Positions 15,194 to 23,518 of a stretch of 29,827 nucleotides of DNA are shown here, piece by piece. The number at the start of each line of letters is the position of its first letter. The first letter of the stretch is position 1. Under the pieces are notes generated by a model. The model worked only from the letters and a program-made list of their open reading frames with translations, ran no database searches and had not been told where the DNA came from. The stretch comes from a virus. The position numbers and the translations under genes are program-made. The DNA is taken from IMG/VR virus record IMGVR_UViG_3300005663_000164, positions 1 through 29,827 of that record. One strand, written 5' to 3'.

Positions 15194-18100
15194 TGGCCGC
15201 TGAAGAACTAAAACGAGATTTAGCAGATATACGTCAATTTATTGATGGGATAGTTGAATCTACACAAAGCTCAAGTACTGCCCTAGAAGAATTTAGGCGA
15301 CAATTAAAGGGTATCTCTGAAGGGCAGTTTGTGTCTGGAACCGCGGCTGGTGCTCAGAATTTCATTACAGAGTTTATCCGAAGTTTAGGGGAGGCCGAAA
15401 CCCAACTTATTAGGATGGAAGCGACAGTAAATAGAATTTTCGCTGAACCAAAAACTTTAGGAAGATTTGGTGGAGGCCGTCCAGTAGAGGGGGGAAGGTT
15501 TTTAAATCAAGGCCCCAAACCTATTGAAGTGGACATTGATTTTGATGAGAAATTTCTTGAAAAGATTGAAAGGCTAAAAGGCCAACTCGAAGGCATAGAA
15601 GACCAAGATATAAGAGTAGCAATTTCAGGGATAGAGGGTCTAGAAAGACTAACTATGCTTTATGATAAGGTACTATTTTTTAATAAGGAACCAGCTCATG
15701 CGAATGCTATGGGGGGAGATGCGGACTTAAAAAGACTAGATAACCTTCTTGGAAAAGTAAAAGGAGTAGCTCATGAAGCAGCTTTAATTGAAGACGCTTT
15801 TCGTATGGACATGAAAATAACAGGGACGGAAGACCTTGATGAGGCTTCGGAACGACTAATGGAGCTTCATGCCTCAACTACGGATGTAAAAACGGAAGGT
15901 GGAGATGTAAGAATTAAAGTAACTGGCCTGAAATCGGCAATAGAGATGAAGACCGCACTTAAGGAACTCGTAGCCTTAGAAAAGGAACTTCAACGAGTAT
16001 CAGACGAAGGTGGCTTTGGACAAAAGGATGTTGGTGGCCCCCAAGAACAATTGTTTGGAGGAAAAACTGTCAGTGATATAAATAGAGATGCTCTAAAACT
16101 TTCAACTACCTTTGATAAACTAGCTGATAATCCTCTATTTGTTAAAAGTCTTCCTGGTGGAGCTAATGCGGTAAAGAATATTACTCGTGAATTTGAAAAA
16201 TTTAATTTTTCATTGGAAAATATTAAAGACGTTTCTATTGATGGTTCTAGAGGAATTACACGATATAGTGCATCCATACTTGACAATTTTGGAAAAGTAC
16301 GGACTGCGACTGTTGTAACAGATAAGTGGGGAAATACTCTACAAAGTACCCAGAAAAACTTTAGAAATTTTGCAAGTGCAATTCAGAGGAATGTTGGAGA
16401 GGTTGTTAAGTGGACAGTTGCTATTGGGCTAGTTTATGGAACCATGAGAAAATTACAAGAGGTAATTACATTCTCAATTGAAATAGAAAGTAAACTAGCC
16501 GATGTGCAAGTAGTCCTAGGAAAAACAGGGGCCAATTTAAATGCCATATTTGAGAGTGCTGCTGTTATTTCTAGGGAACTCTCTGTTGAACTCACTGGTG
16601 TTGTAGAAGGATATGTATTAGCTATACGTGCCGCAGGTAAATACGCAGATGAGACTGAAAGAGCACATATGGCGACAGCACTTCTCAAAGATTCAATGAT
16701 TTTAGCCAAATTATCTGGCTTAGACCAAGCAGTAGCGTTGGATACTTTGGTTGGAGCATTATCACAAACAGGTAGGGAATTAGATCAAGGACAAGAATTA
16801 TTAGATAAGTGGGTGGCTGTAGCCAAAGAAGCCAATGTAAGTTTAGCTACACTAGCAGAATCTTTTGCTATTACATCTACAGCAGCAGAAAATGTTGGGA
16901 TTGATCTAGATAAATTAAATGGAATTATCGCCGCTGTTGCAGAGGTAACGACGCTCTCCGCTACCGAATCTGGTAATGCTGTTAGGGCGTTTGTTTCAGG
17001 ATTTCAAACCGTAGAAGCAGAAAGGGCTTTGGGTAAATATGGTATAGCAGTAAGAGATGCTAGAGGCGAGCTTCTGTCTTTCGTTGAGGTTATAGAAGGA
17101 ATTGTATCAAGACAACAAATGGGAATCATCTCAGATCGAGATGTAGCCAAGATTTCAGAATCCATTGGTGGGGGTGCTCGTCGTGGCGCTCAAGTCAATG
17201 CATTTATTGAGAACTATGCACGAGTTCTTACTCTTGCAGAAGTTAGTGCAAACGCTAGTGGAGATGCACAAGAATCTCTCGGAATTAAATTAGCTACAGT
17301 AGAATCTGCTTTAGTGAATTTATCCAATGCCTTTACTCAACTTTCTCGTGAAATTGGGGAAAGAGGAGGCTTTTTAGATTCAATATCTTCTGGTGTTGAT
17401 TTACTCACGAGTCTTATTGATGGAATTCGTTCTCTTATAGATTTTCTAGGACCAGCTACTAAAGCCCTTACAGCATTTGCCGCAGCTTGGTTAATCTTGG
17501 GTGGGATTGGGCCTATTAAGGGAATTGGAGGTCAACTTATCCCAAAATTGCCACAAGGTATAGGAATCCGCCAAGGGATAGGAATTGCTGGAGGAGCCGC
17601 TGGGGGTTTTATTGACAAAACATTTCTACCCAGCAAACAACACACACCTACTTTTGGAGGTCAACAGACTGTGGGAGGTTTCTTTGGGGGAACTCCGGCT
17701 GGTAGGGGTTTAGCTGGTGCAGGTATTGGCCTTCTTGGTGGACTTATATCAGGTGGGGAACCGAAAGAGATAGGGGGTTCAATAGCAGGAGCGATTGCTG
17801 GCAGCTTGATAGCTGGTCCAGTGGGAGCAGTTATTGGATCAGCTATGGGAATGGCTATGGTTGAATCGGTTGAACTTGAGGCATCTACTATAGTAGGAGC
17901 TTTTAGAGCCGCGGTGTTGGGACAACCTCTAGAGCTACTAATCCCTGAGGATGATGAAGACCCCGATAGAACTAGAGTAAGTGTCCTAGGAGAGCGATTA
18001 ACAGCTTCTATTGAGAAGGGACTTGCTCAAGTATTTACACCAATCTTTACAGGGACACAGATGGAAATATCAAGGAAAAAGGCGACAGAACCTATCCAAG

Positions 18101-19806
18101 AACTTTTAGTAGAACGAGGTAGATTAAAAGAAGGACAATTACTATCAGAAGAAGAACTCAAAAAACAATATACCCTTTTAATTGGAGAACTTTTAGCTGG
18201 AATATTAGACCCAGAAGATGCAGAAAAGATATTTGGGGCAGATATTGAATCATTTATGGATTTGTCTGGGTGGCTGGCTGGTGCTCAAATGACCAGAGAG
18301 GAAGTAAGAAAAGCCTTTGAGGAATTGAATGCTGCCATTTTAGAAGAAGCTAAGAAACTTGATTTAGAGACTGCTCTTGAAGGTACTCGTACTTTTGAAA
18401 GATTAAAAGGTGTTCAAACTGCAATAGCTCCAAGTGTAAGAGCTGTTGGAGAGGAAAGATTAGCACATCTAAGGCAACAAGCTATTAGAGGCGAGGGTGG
18501 AGTTGGACTAAAAGAAATAAAAGATTTAGCCGCGGATTTGCCTACACTACAAAATCAAGTTAGTGCTGTTTACGCGGCTTTAGAAGATAGCGATCAGGCT
18601 GTGGGTGGTATAGAGAATATTGTAGGCTCAGTAGAGGAGTTAACTCTGCTTATGTTAGTAGGAGGACAAGAAGTTTCTACCGAGTTTAATCGAATAGCAG
18701 GTGATATTCTTCGAGTTCAAGGAGAGATAGAAAAACTGGAAGATGCTGGATTAGGGCCTGAAGATAGAAAACTAGGACCACTTCTAGTAGATTTAAGGAA
18801 ACTTCGGGAAGAACTAGGTCTTGCAATAGATGTCTCTCAAAAGGGACTTATATGGGCCGATTTTGAAATGCCAGACATATTAGAAGTTTCCTCTGAATTT
18901 GAAAGTCAAATGGATGCACTTATAGCTAGAGCATTTGAGAAGTCTGAAGAGATTATGGATGCACTAGGTTTAGATGAAACTCAAAGAGAAAAAGTTAGAT
19001 CGACCTACCGTCAAGTTATGTTTGATATTGAAGGCGAGCTTGTACCTATAGACCAAGATGTTCCTCTTGATATTTTGCAGAATTTGATTCGTGAGGAGGG
19101 GTTGGGAGCAAAAGCCGATTCTCAAATGCAAGTTTTAACTCCTGACATATCTTCCGCAGAGGCACCAGCCTTAAGAGCTAAAATTAAAGAGTTTGAACGG
19201 ATACTATTGACCATCCCTGGTTTTGAGTTAGAACCAGAAACTCTAGGCGTTATATTTAGTGATTTTGTGACTGACACTCTGCATGGGGACAACTTAGCTA
19301 TTCAATTAGCTCTCCGAGACTTAATTAAGGTGAATGAAGATCAATTGGAGGGTATTTTCAATATCCCTGAAGGAATGTCTGCGTGGATTCCATTCACAGC
19401 AGCTATGAATTTGGGAAGTGGTGGGGGTGGTGCAACAATACCAGAGGTTCAACAAGAGCTTGAACAAGAGTTACCAAGAGAGTTTTCAGACCTTCTTGAA
19501 GCAAGTAAATTGATGGGCTTAAACGCTTTCAGAGATATGGAAAGGTGGGTAGCGGCCAAGATGGGACAAGGTGAAGGGGGTACTGGTGAGTTGCCGAGAA
19601 CAACAGAACAAGCTGCTGGAGATGCAATGCAACAACTACTGCCTGAGAGTATCAATGTATCTATTACCAATGATATAGAGATTGATATTCCTATCTACAT
19701 TCGAGGCGACATTATTCAGCGGGAAGTAAGAAAATTCTTAGAACGTGATCTTATTCAAACTGTGGCAAGAGTTGGTGCAGGTAGTTATCATCAAATTACA
19801 AAATAA
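15193..19806 (+). CDS. Tail tape measure protein
   Basis: This 1537-residue protein starts at ATG overlapping the GT stop by one base (taATG). The N-terminal 400 residues are helical and charged (heptad-rich). Residues about 400-770 form the conserved phage tail tape measure region, starting VVKWTVAIGLVYGTM and including SRELSVELTGVVEGYVLAIR, ASLATLAESFAITSTAAENV and AALATAWLIL-type hydrophobic helices near FLGPATKALTAFAAAWLILG. Residues about 770-895 are rich in Gly, Ala and Ile (LGGLISGGEPKEIGGSIAGA; IAGSLIAGPVGAVIGSAMG), like glycine-zipper sequences that could insert into the host membrane. The rest is helical again, ending with a beta segment (SINVSITNDIEIDIPIYIRG). It sets tail length and helps DNA entry. 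By the usual rough ratio of 1.5 angstrom per residue the tail would be on the order of 200 nm, which is an estimate. Confidence 0.95.
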   Translation: MAAEELKRDLADIRQFIDGIVESTQSSSTALEEFRRQLKGISEGQFVSGTAAGAQNFITEFIRSLGEAETQLIRMEATVNRIFAEPKTLGRFGGGRPVEGGRFLNQGPKPIEVDIDFDEKFLEKIERLKGQLEGIEDQDIRVAISGIEGLERLTMLYDKVLFFNKEPAHANAMGGDADLKRLDNLLGKVKGVAHEAALIEDAFRMDMKITGTEDLDEASERLMELHASTTDVKTEGGDVRIKVTGLKSAIEMKTALKELVALEKELQRVSDEGGFGQKDVGGPQEQLFGGKTVSDINRDALKLSTTFDKLADNPLFVKSLPGGANAVKNITREFEKFNFSLENIKDVSIDGSRGITRYSASILDNFGKVRTATVVTDKWGNTLQSTQKNFRNFASAIQRNVGEVVKWTVAIGLVYGTMRKLQEVITFSIEIESKLADVQVVLGKTGANLNAIFESAAVISRELSVELTGVVEGYVLAIRAAGKYADETERAHMATALLKDSMILAKLSGLDQAVALDTLVGALSQTGRELDQGQELLDKWVAVAKEANVSLATLAESFAITSTAAENVGIDLDKLNGIIAAVAEVTTLSATESGNAVRAFVSGFQTVEAERALGKYGIAVRDARGELLSFVEVIEGIVSRQQMGIISDRDVAKISESIGGGARRGAQVNAFIENYARVLTLAEVSANASGDAQESLGIKLATVESALVNLSNAFTQLSREIGERGGFLDSISSGVDLLTSLIDGIRSLIDFLGPATKALTAFAAAWLILGGIGPIKGIGGQLIPKLPQGIGIRQGIGIAGGAAGGFIDKTFLPSKQHTPTFGGQQTVGGFFGGTPAGRGLAGAGIGLLGGLISGGEPKEIGGSIAGAIAGSLIAGPVGAVIGSAMGMAMVESVELEASTIVGAFRAAVLGQPLELLIPEDDEDPDRTRVSVLGERLTASIEKGLAQVFTPIFTGTQMEISRKKATEPIQELLVERGRLKEGQLLSEEELKKQYTLLIGELLAGILDPEDAEKIFGADIESFMDLSGWLAGAQMTREEVRKAFEELNAAILEEAKKLDLETALEGTRTFERLKGVQTAIAPSVRAVGEERLAHLRQQAIRGEGGVGLKEIKDLAADLPTLQNQVSAVYAALEDSDQAVGGIENIVGSVEELTLLMLVGGQEVSTEFNRIAGDILRVQGEIEKLEDAGLGPEDRKLGPLLVDLRKLREELGLAIDVSQKGLIWADFEMPDILEVSSEFESQMDALIARAFEKSEEIMDALGLDETQREKVRSTYRQVMFDIEGELVPIDQDVPLDILQNLIREEGLGAKADSQMQVLTPDISSAEAPALRAKIKEFERILLTIPGFELEPETLGVIFSDFVTDTLHGDNLAIQLALRDLIKVNEDQLEGIFNIPEGMSAWIPFTAAMNLGSGGGGATIPEVQQELEQELPREFSDLLEASKLMGLNAFRDMERWVAAKMGQGEGGTGELPRTTEQAAGDAMQQLLPESINVSITNDIEIDIPIYIRGDIIQREVRKFLERDLIQTVARVGAGSYHQITK

Positions 19807-19819
19807 ATAAGAGGTAAAA

Positions 19820-20191
19820 ATGGCTTCAATTTGGACACTAGATGGTGGGGACTTCTATGTAGATACAGATAAGGAGGGAGTAAATCCACATGTTGTGGAA
19901 CATAACCCCATTAATTCATCAAATTCTTATTGGCATAAAATATACACACCAGATGATGAAATAACACTGGCTGGACACGTTGTTGGAAAAACACATATGA
20001 ATACATTGAGAGATGCTGCGGGCAATGTTGTAGTATTAATAACAGACGAAAATGGGATTGCTCCTTCTGGAATGAATATATTTTTCAAAAAATTCGATTA
20101 TGAAAGGCTAAATACTATTTGTCAAACAGTTGATCGAACCCAACCCGAAACCGCTCCTTTATATGCAGTTACAGTCTTACTGAGGCGATAA
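19820..20191 (+). CDS. Small tail-tip protein
   Basis: This 123-residue protein follows the tape measure after 13 bases with AAGAGG upstream. The sequence (WTLDGGDFYVDTDKEGVNPH; DEITLAGHVVGKTHMNTLRD; AGNVVVLITDENGIAPSGMN) is beta-rich, with repeated Gly/Asp turns. In many siphoviruses and myoviruses a small protein of this kind sits between the tape measure and the hub protein. It would belong to the distal tail or baseplate. Its end overlaps the hub start by one base (taATG). I cannot assign it to a named family with certainty. Confidence 0.55.
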   Translation: MASIWTLDGGDFYVDTDKEGVNPHVVEHNPINSSNSYWHKIYTPDDEITLAGHVVGKTHMNTLRDAAGNVVVLITDENGIAPSGMNIFFKKFDYERLNTICQTVDRTQPETAPLYAVTVLLRR

Positions 20192-21177
20192 TGCCCCGTC
20201 CAGAAATACAAACCCTCTATCACACTGTACCTAATGTCACACAACTCTTGACAGTAAGATTGACTGAGGCTTACAATGCGGCCATGAGTCAAGCACTTAT
20301 TACTTGTTATGACACAACTTTAGGTATTGGTGATGATATTACATTTGATTTAGGATATGAAGGAGATTTTGGAAAGGTATTTACCGGATATGTATCTAAC
20401 ATCGAAAGGGGCCTTCCCGAAGCAGAGTGTCTTATAACTTGTCATGATGAATTGTTTAAAGCAACAGAATACTTTATAGCTGTAGATGATCCTGGAAGTC
20501 CCTTACAATACTCTAATATTAAATCAGAAGACTTTGTAGAGGCAATTTTAAATCTAGCTTCAATTACTAGTTATTTTAGTGATATCCCACTAGAATTTAT
20601 CTGGGGAACAAACGGTCCAGTGGAAATAAATCTAGTAAATACTTGGCAACTGCTAAGTGACTTCGCTGGGATGTTAGCTTGGCATTTATACGCTGACAGG
20701 TCTGGAGTTGTAAATTATGTGGATAGAAAGCCATATGATATGGGAGGAGACTCAGCAAGTTTTACATGGACAACGGCTTCTGGGTATGAGGATATTAAGT
20801 CTATATCACACATCAAGTCTGTCAGAAAACTTAGAAATAGAGTAGTTGTTTATGGAAAGAATAATTTATCGTCTACAGCTTCGGCAGTTAGTCCTTATTT
20901 ACCCGCTGGATTTTATAAAACAGCAGTTATAGCAACTCCCTTACTAGATACAACGTCATTGACAAGTTCAGCGGCAAATTACAATCTAGCCCTTTATAAC
21001 AGACTTACTGAATCTCTTACAGTAGAAATAATTGGGGATTGGAACGTCAAACCTAGATTATTCGCTAATGTTACAGACTCGTTTACAGGTACATCAGGAA
21101 TGTGGTTTATTTATCAAGTGGAACACCAATTTGGACAAGGATCAGGGTACACTCAGAACATTACCCTAACTAAATAA
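20191..21177 (+). CDS. Tail hub / baseplate protein, gpD or gp27-like
   Basis: This 328-residue protein has the layout of the hub family: a first beta barrel (VTQLLTVRLTEAYNAAMSQ), the domain with VFTGYVSNIERGLPEAE (where hub proteins carry G-x-I/V-x-x-h), a helical insertion (EDFVEAILNLASITSYF) and a long C-terminal half with KSVRKLRNRVVVYGKN and QVEHQFGQGSGYTQNITL (the characteristic V-x-x-h-x-H-x-h-x-x-x-G-x-Y-T-x-x-h ending). Hub proteins form the ring at the tail tip on which tail fibres and the tape measure end sit. The end TAATG overlaps the following gene by one base. The assignment is by pattern. Confidence 0.7.
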   Translation: MPRPEIQTLYHTVPNVTQLLTVRLTEAYNAAMSQALITCYDTTLGIGDDITFDLGYEGDFGKVFTGYVSNIERGLPEAECLITCHDELFKATEYFIAVDDPGSPLQYSNIKSEDFVEAILNLASITSYFSDIPLEFIWGTNGPVEINLVNTWQLLSDFAGMLAWHLYADRSGVVNYVDRKPYDMGGDSASFTWTTASGYEDIKSISHIKSVRKLRNRVVVYGKNNLSSTASAVSPYLPAGFYKTAVIATPLLDTTSLTSSAANYNLALYNRLTESLTVEIIGDWNVKPRLFANVTDSFTGTSGMWFIYQVEHQFGQGSGYTQNITLTK

Positions 21178-22772
21178 TGTCATTACAAGAAGGAAAGTTC
21201 GTACATCTATTTATAAATGGAACGGAAAGATCAGAGTATATCTTGGAATATGAGAGAACAACTGGTCTTTGTTCTGTTGGGGATACGTTTTCCCTGTCTT
21301 TACAGGCAAATATACCAATAGTTCCTGATCCCTATGACAATATTTTAATAAAAGAATTCTGGGATGGAAGTTTAGGAACAGTTCTCAGAGGATACTCTAT
21401 TGAAATAAATCAAACTCATGATGCAATTATTTTAGTAGATGGACAAGATAAAAGTGTTCTCCTATCAGATTACTTTATACCTGCACAAAGAGAGGCTGCT
21501 GGAGAGACAGTAGACTATTGGGTTGCGAATATAGCGGCCCAAGCTGGACTATCAGTTACCTTTGGAGCCACTTCATCTGCTATTGTAGAAGAGGGAACTC
21601 CTATGGGGCTTCAGACAGCCCTAGATGTTATCTTAAATCTGGAAAGACTTGGGGGATATTTCATTAGATATAGTTCTCAGAATGATAGGCTAGAGACATT
21701 TAGACTTACCACATCTCAACCAACTATTACAATAGATGATTCTGGGGATGAACTAAACGTAGCTGAAAGATTGCGAGGGACAGAAAAAACAAGGAACGTT
21801 GTTAAAGTTTATGGAGGAATGAAGTTTAATCCATTTACAGAGGAAGAGGAAATTATATTTGCAAAGGCAAGCTCTAATATTCCTGAATTGCTAGTAGATA
21901 AGATAGTTGTAGTGGCTAATCCTATGATAAAGAAACAGACACACGCCTTTATTGTAGCAAACAAAGTCTTGAATATCATGAATACGGTAGACGATATCCA
22001 ACACTACACTTTACAGGGGTTTTATCCGTCATTAGATTATGGAGAATATGCACTAATTGATGTAGATACTTTGAACTATACATTCTATGGTCCTAAACAA
22101 ATAACTACTCTTTCTTCTAGGGCCGATGAACAGGGAGTATACACCACTGTAACTGTTGGAGAAAAGTGCGATAGAGTTTCAATTCAACTACCCACCCCTC
22201 CAGTTTACGCCTGCACTAACGGTGACGGCGTTGGAGTTTCTTGGGATGGAGGAGATAATTTTGCAGCCTCAAGTTATGGTTTAGTTGGAAATGCATTAGT
22301 GTGTTCAGGAATAGCTGTAAATAACTATGATAATCACATGCTTTGGACAGCAGATGGATTTTATCGTAGGTATTCTAGTCAGGGAACCTGGGTGAAGTTC
22401 ATGGATACGCTTCCGGACGGAGAAGAATTTGACGGTTATTCAGTCATAGGGTCAGAAGTAAAGATTGTAAAATTAGAGGCCAATAAAGCATCTCCGTCTA
22501 CATTCTATATTTTGGGTGTTTGGGGAAACAGAAATGACATTGCCCGAACAATAGTTTATAAGACAGTAGATTTTGGTAATACTTGGACATCTAACATTCT
22601 TTGGGCATATAAAGTTTTTCATAATGATATTGGTGGTTGGCCCACAGGAACTCCTAGTGGCTATGTTGGGATTAATCATGGTTCGATTCCTAGCGATTTA
22701 GTGTGTGGTCCTGATGGAACTCCCTATGTTATATTAAGAGGACTTGTTTTCATTGTTGGGCCTCCAGATTAA
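21177..22772 (+). CDS. Second hub-like protein with Asp-box propeller C-terminus
   Basis: This 531-residue protein starts at ATG overlapping the previous stop by one base. Residues 1-345 repeat the hub architecture: KFVHLFINGTERSEYILEYE, TVLRGYSIEINQTHDAIILV, a helical insertion (DYWVANIAAQAGLSVTFG), and the RNVVKVYGGMKF strand with an ending HYTLQGFYPSLDYGEYALID. From about 346 the type of sequence changes to a beta propeller or BNR region: SWDGGDNF near 354 and TVDFGNTW near 463 are Asp-boxes, the second a perfect (S/T)-x-D-x-G-x-T-W. Such domains sit at tail tips and bind carbohydrate. The next gene seems to continue the propeller. A receptor-facing tail-tip protein is likely. Confidence 0.65.
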   Translation: MSLQEGKFVHLFINGTERSEYILEYERTTGLCSVGDTFSLSLQANIPIVPDPYDNILIKEFWDGSLGTVLRGYSIEINQTHDAIILVDGQDKSVLLSDYFIPAQREAAGETVDYWVANIAAQAGLSVTFGATSSAIVEEGTPMGLQTALDVILNLERLGGYFIRYSSQNDRLETFRLTTSQPTITIDDSGDELNVAERLRGTEKTRNVVKVYGGMKFNPFTEEEEIIFAKASSNIPELLVDKIVVVANPMIKKQTHAFIVANKVLNIMNTVDDIQHYTLQGFYPSLDYGEYALIDVDTLNYTFYGPKQITTLSSRADEQGVYTTVTVGEKCDRVSIQLPTPPVYACTNGDGVGVSWDGGDNFAASSYGLVGNALVCSGIAVNNYDNHMLWTADGFYRRYSSQGTWVKFMDTLPDGEEFDGYSVIGSEVKIVKLEANKASPSTFYILGVWGNRNDIARTIVYKTVDFGNTWTSNILWAYKVFHNDIGGWPTGTPSGYVGINHGSIPSDLVCGPDGTPYVILRGLVFIVGPPD

Positions 22773-22780
22773 GGATTATT

Positions 22781-23518
22781 ATGTATTTTGATCGTGCGGG
22801 TTTTCTAGGAAACTATCCAGATGATTTAACTGCTTCAGGTAAATATATTCCTTTATCGGAATCAATGATCTGGTCAGAAGAGGATGGTTCGTGGAAACCC
22901 TTTGTAACTGTATCAGGGATCAAAACTATTGAGGAAACAAATAGATTTGAAACTTTATTTGTAGATATAGAAGATGTATATTTAATAGGTGGACATTATA
23001 TTAGTCCTTTACAAGAGTTTGTTAGACACGTTGACGCTGTACATGCTTTAGGAGACTTTACAAATATATCTCGCTGGAATAGAGAAACATATAGTGGAGT
23101 AGTGGTTGGAGAAGTAAAAGATTATTCAGGAGATTACCCATTTGATCCTGCATCAACATTCTCAGGGATGCTAAGACATTATTCTGCAAACGATGGGTTT
23201 GAGTTTGGATCATTGACAGTAAGATTTGATGCTGAAAGAAGTCCATACGTAGCACATGCTCTCTACCCAGCAGAGGGTGAATCTAGTTGGATTAGACATT
23301 CTACAGGAGAGGGCTGGATACAAGATGCAGTAGAAATGTTATTTGTTGATAAGGATGATTTTGGAAGAATCTTAGTTTCTACTACAGTGAGCGGATTACT
23401 GATTTTAGACACAGAACTCGGAATGATGCCATCACCTACATATGAGAAAGCGAATCTTTCGTTTATAGAAACATCCGGTGTCTTTGTTACAGATATGGAT
23501 ACATTGAGGATTTATTAA
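22781..23518 (+). CDS. Tail-tip beta-propeller-like protein
   Basis: This 245-residue protein begins at ATG after AAGGAT, eight bases downstream of the previous stop, in the -1 frame. It is rich in beta strands and Gly/Ser/Tyr/Asp turns (YIPLSESMIWSEEDGSWKPF; FETLFVDIEDVYLIGG; ESSWIRHSTGEGWIQDA). SEEDGSW is a degenerate Asp-box, so it may carry the last blades of the propeller begun in the previous gene. It could be a natural split of one gene, because the two together make about 775 residues, or a separate subunit. It overlaps the fibre gene by one base (taATG). No enzyme residues are visible. Confidence 0.55.
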   Translation: MYFDRAGFLGNYPDDLTASGKYIPLSESMIWSEEDGSWKPFVTVSGIKTIEETNRFETLFVDIEDVYLIGGHYISPLQEFVRHVDAVHALGDFTNISRWNRETYSGVVVGEVKDYSGDYPFDPASTFSGMLRHYSANDGFEFGSLTVRFDAERSPYVAHALYPAEGESSWIRHSTGEGWIQDAVEMLFVDKDDFGRILVSTTVSGLLILDTELGMMPSPTYEKANLSFIETSGVFVTDMDTLRIY

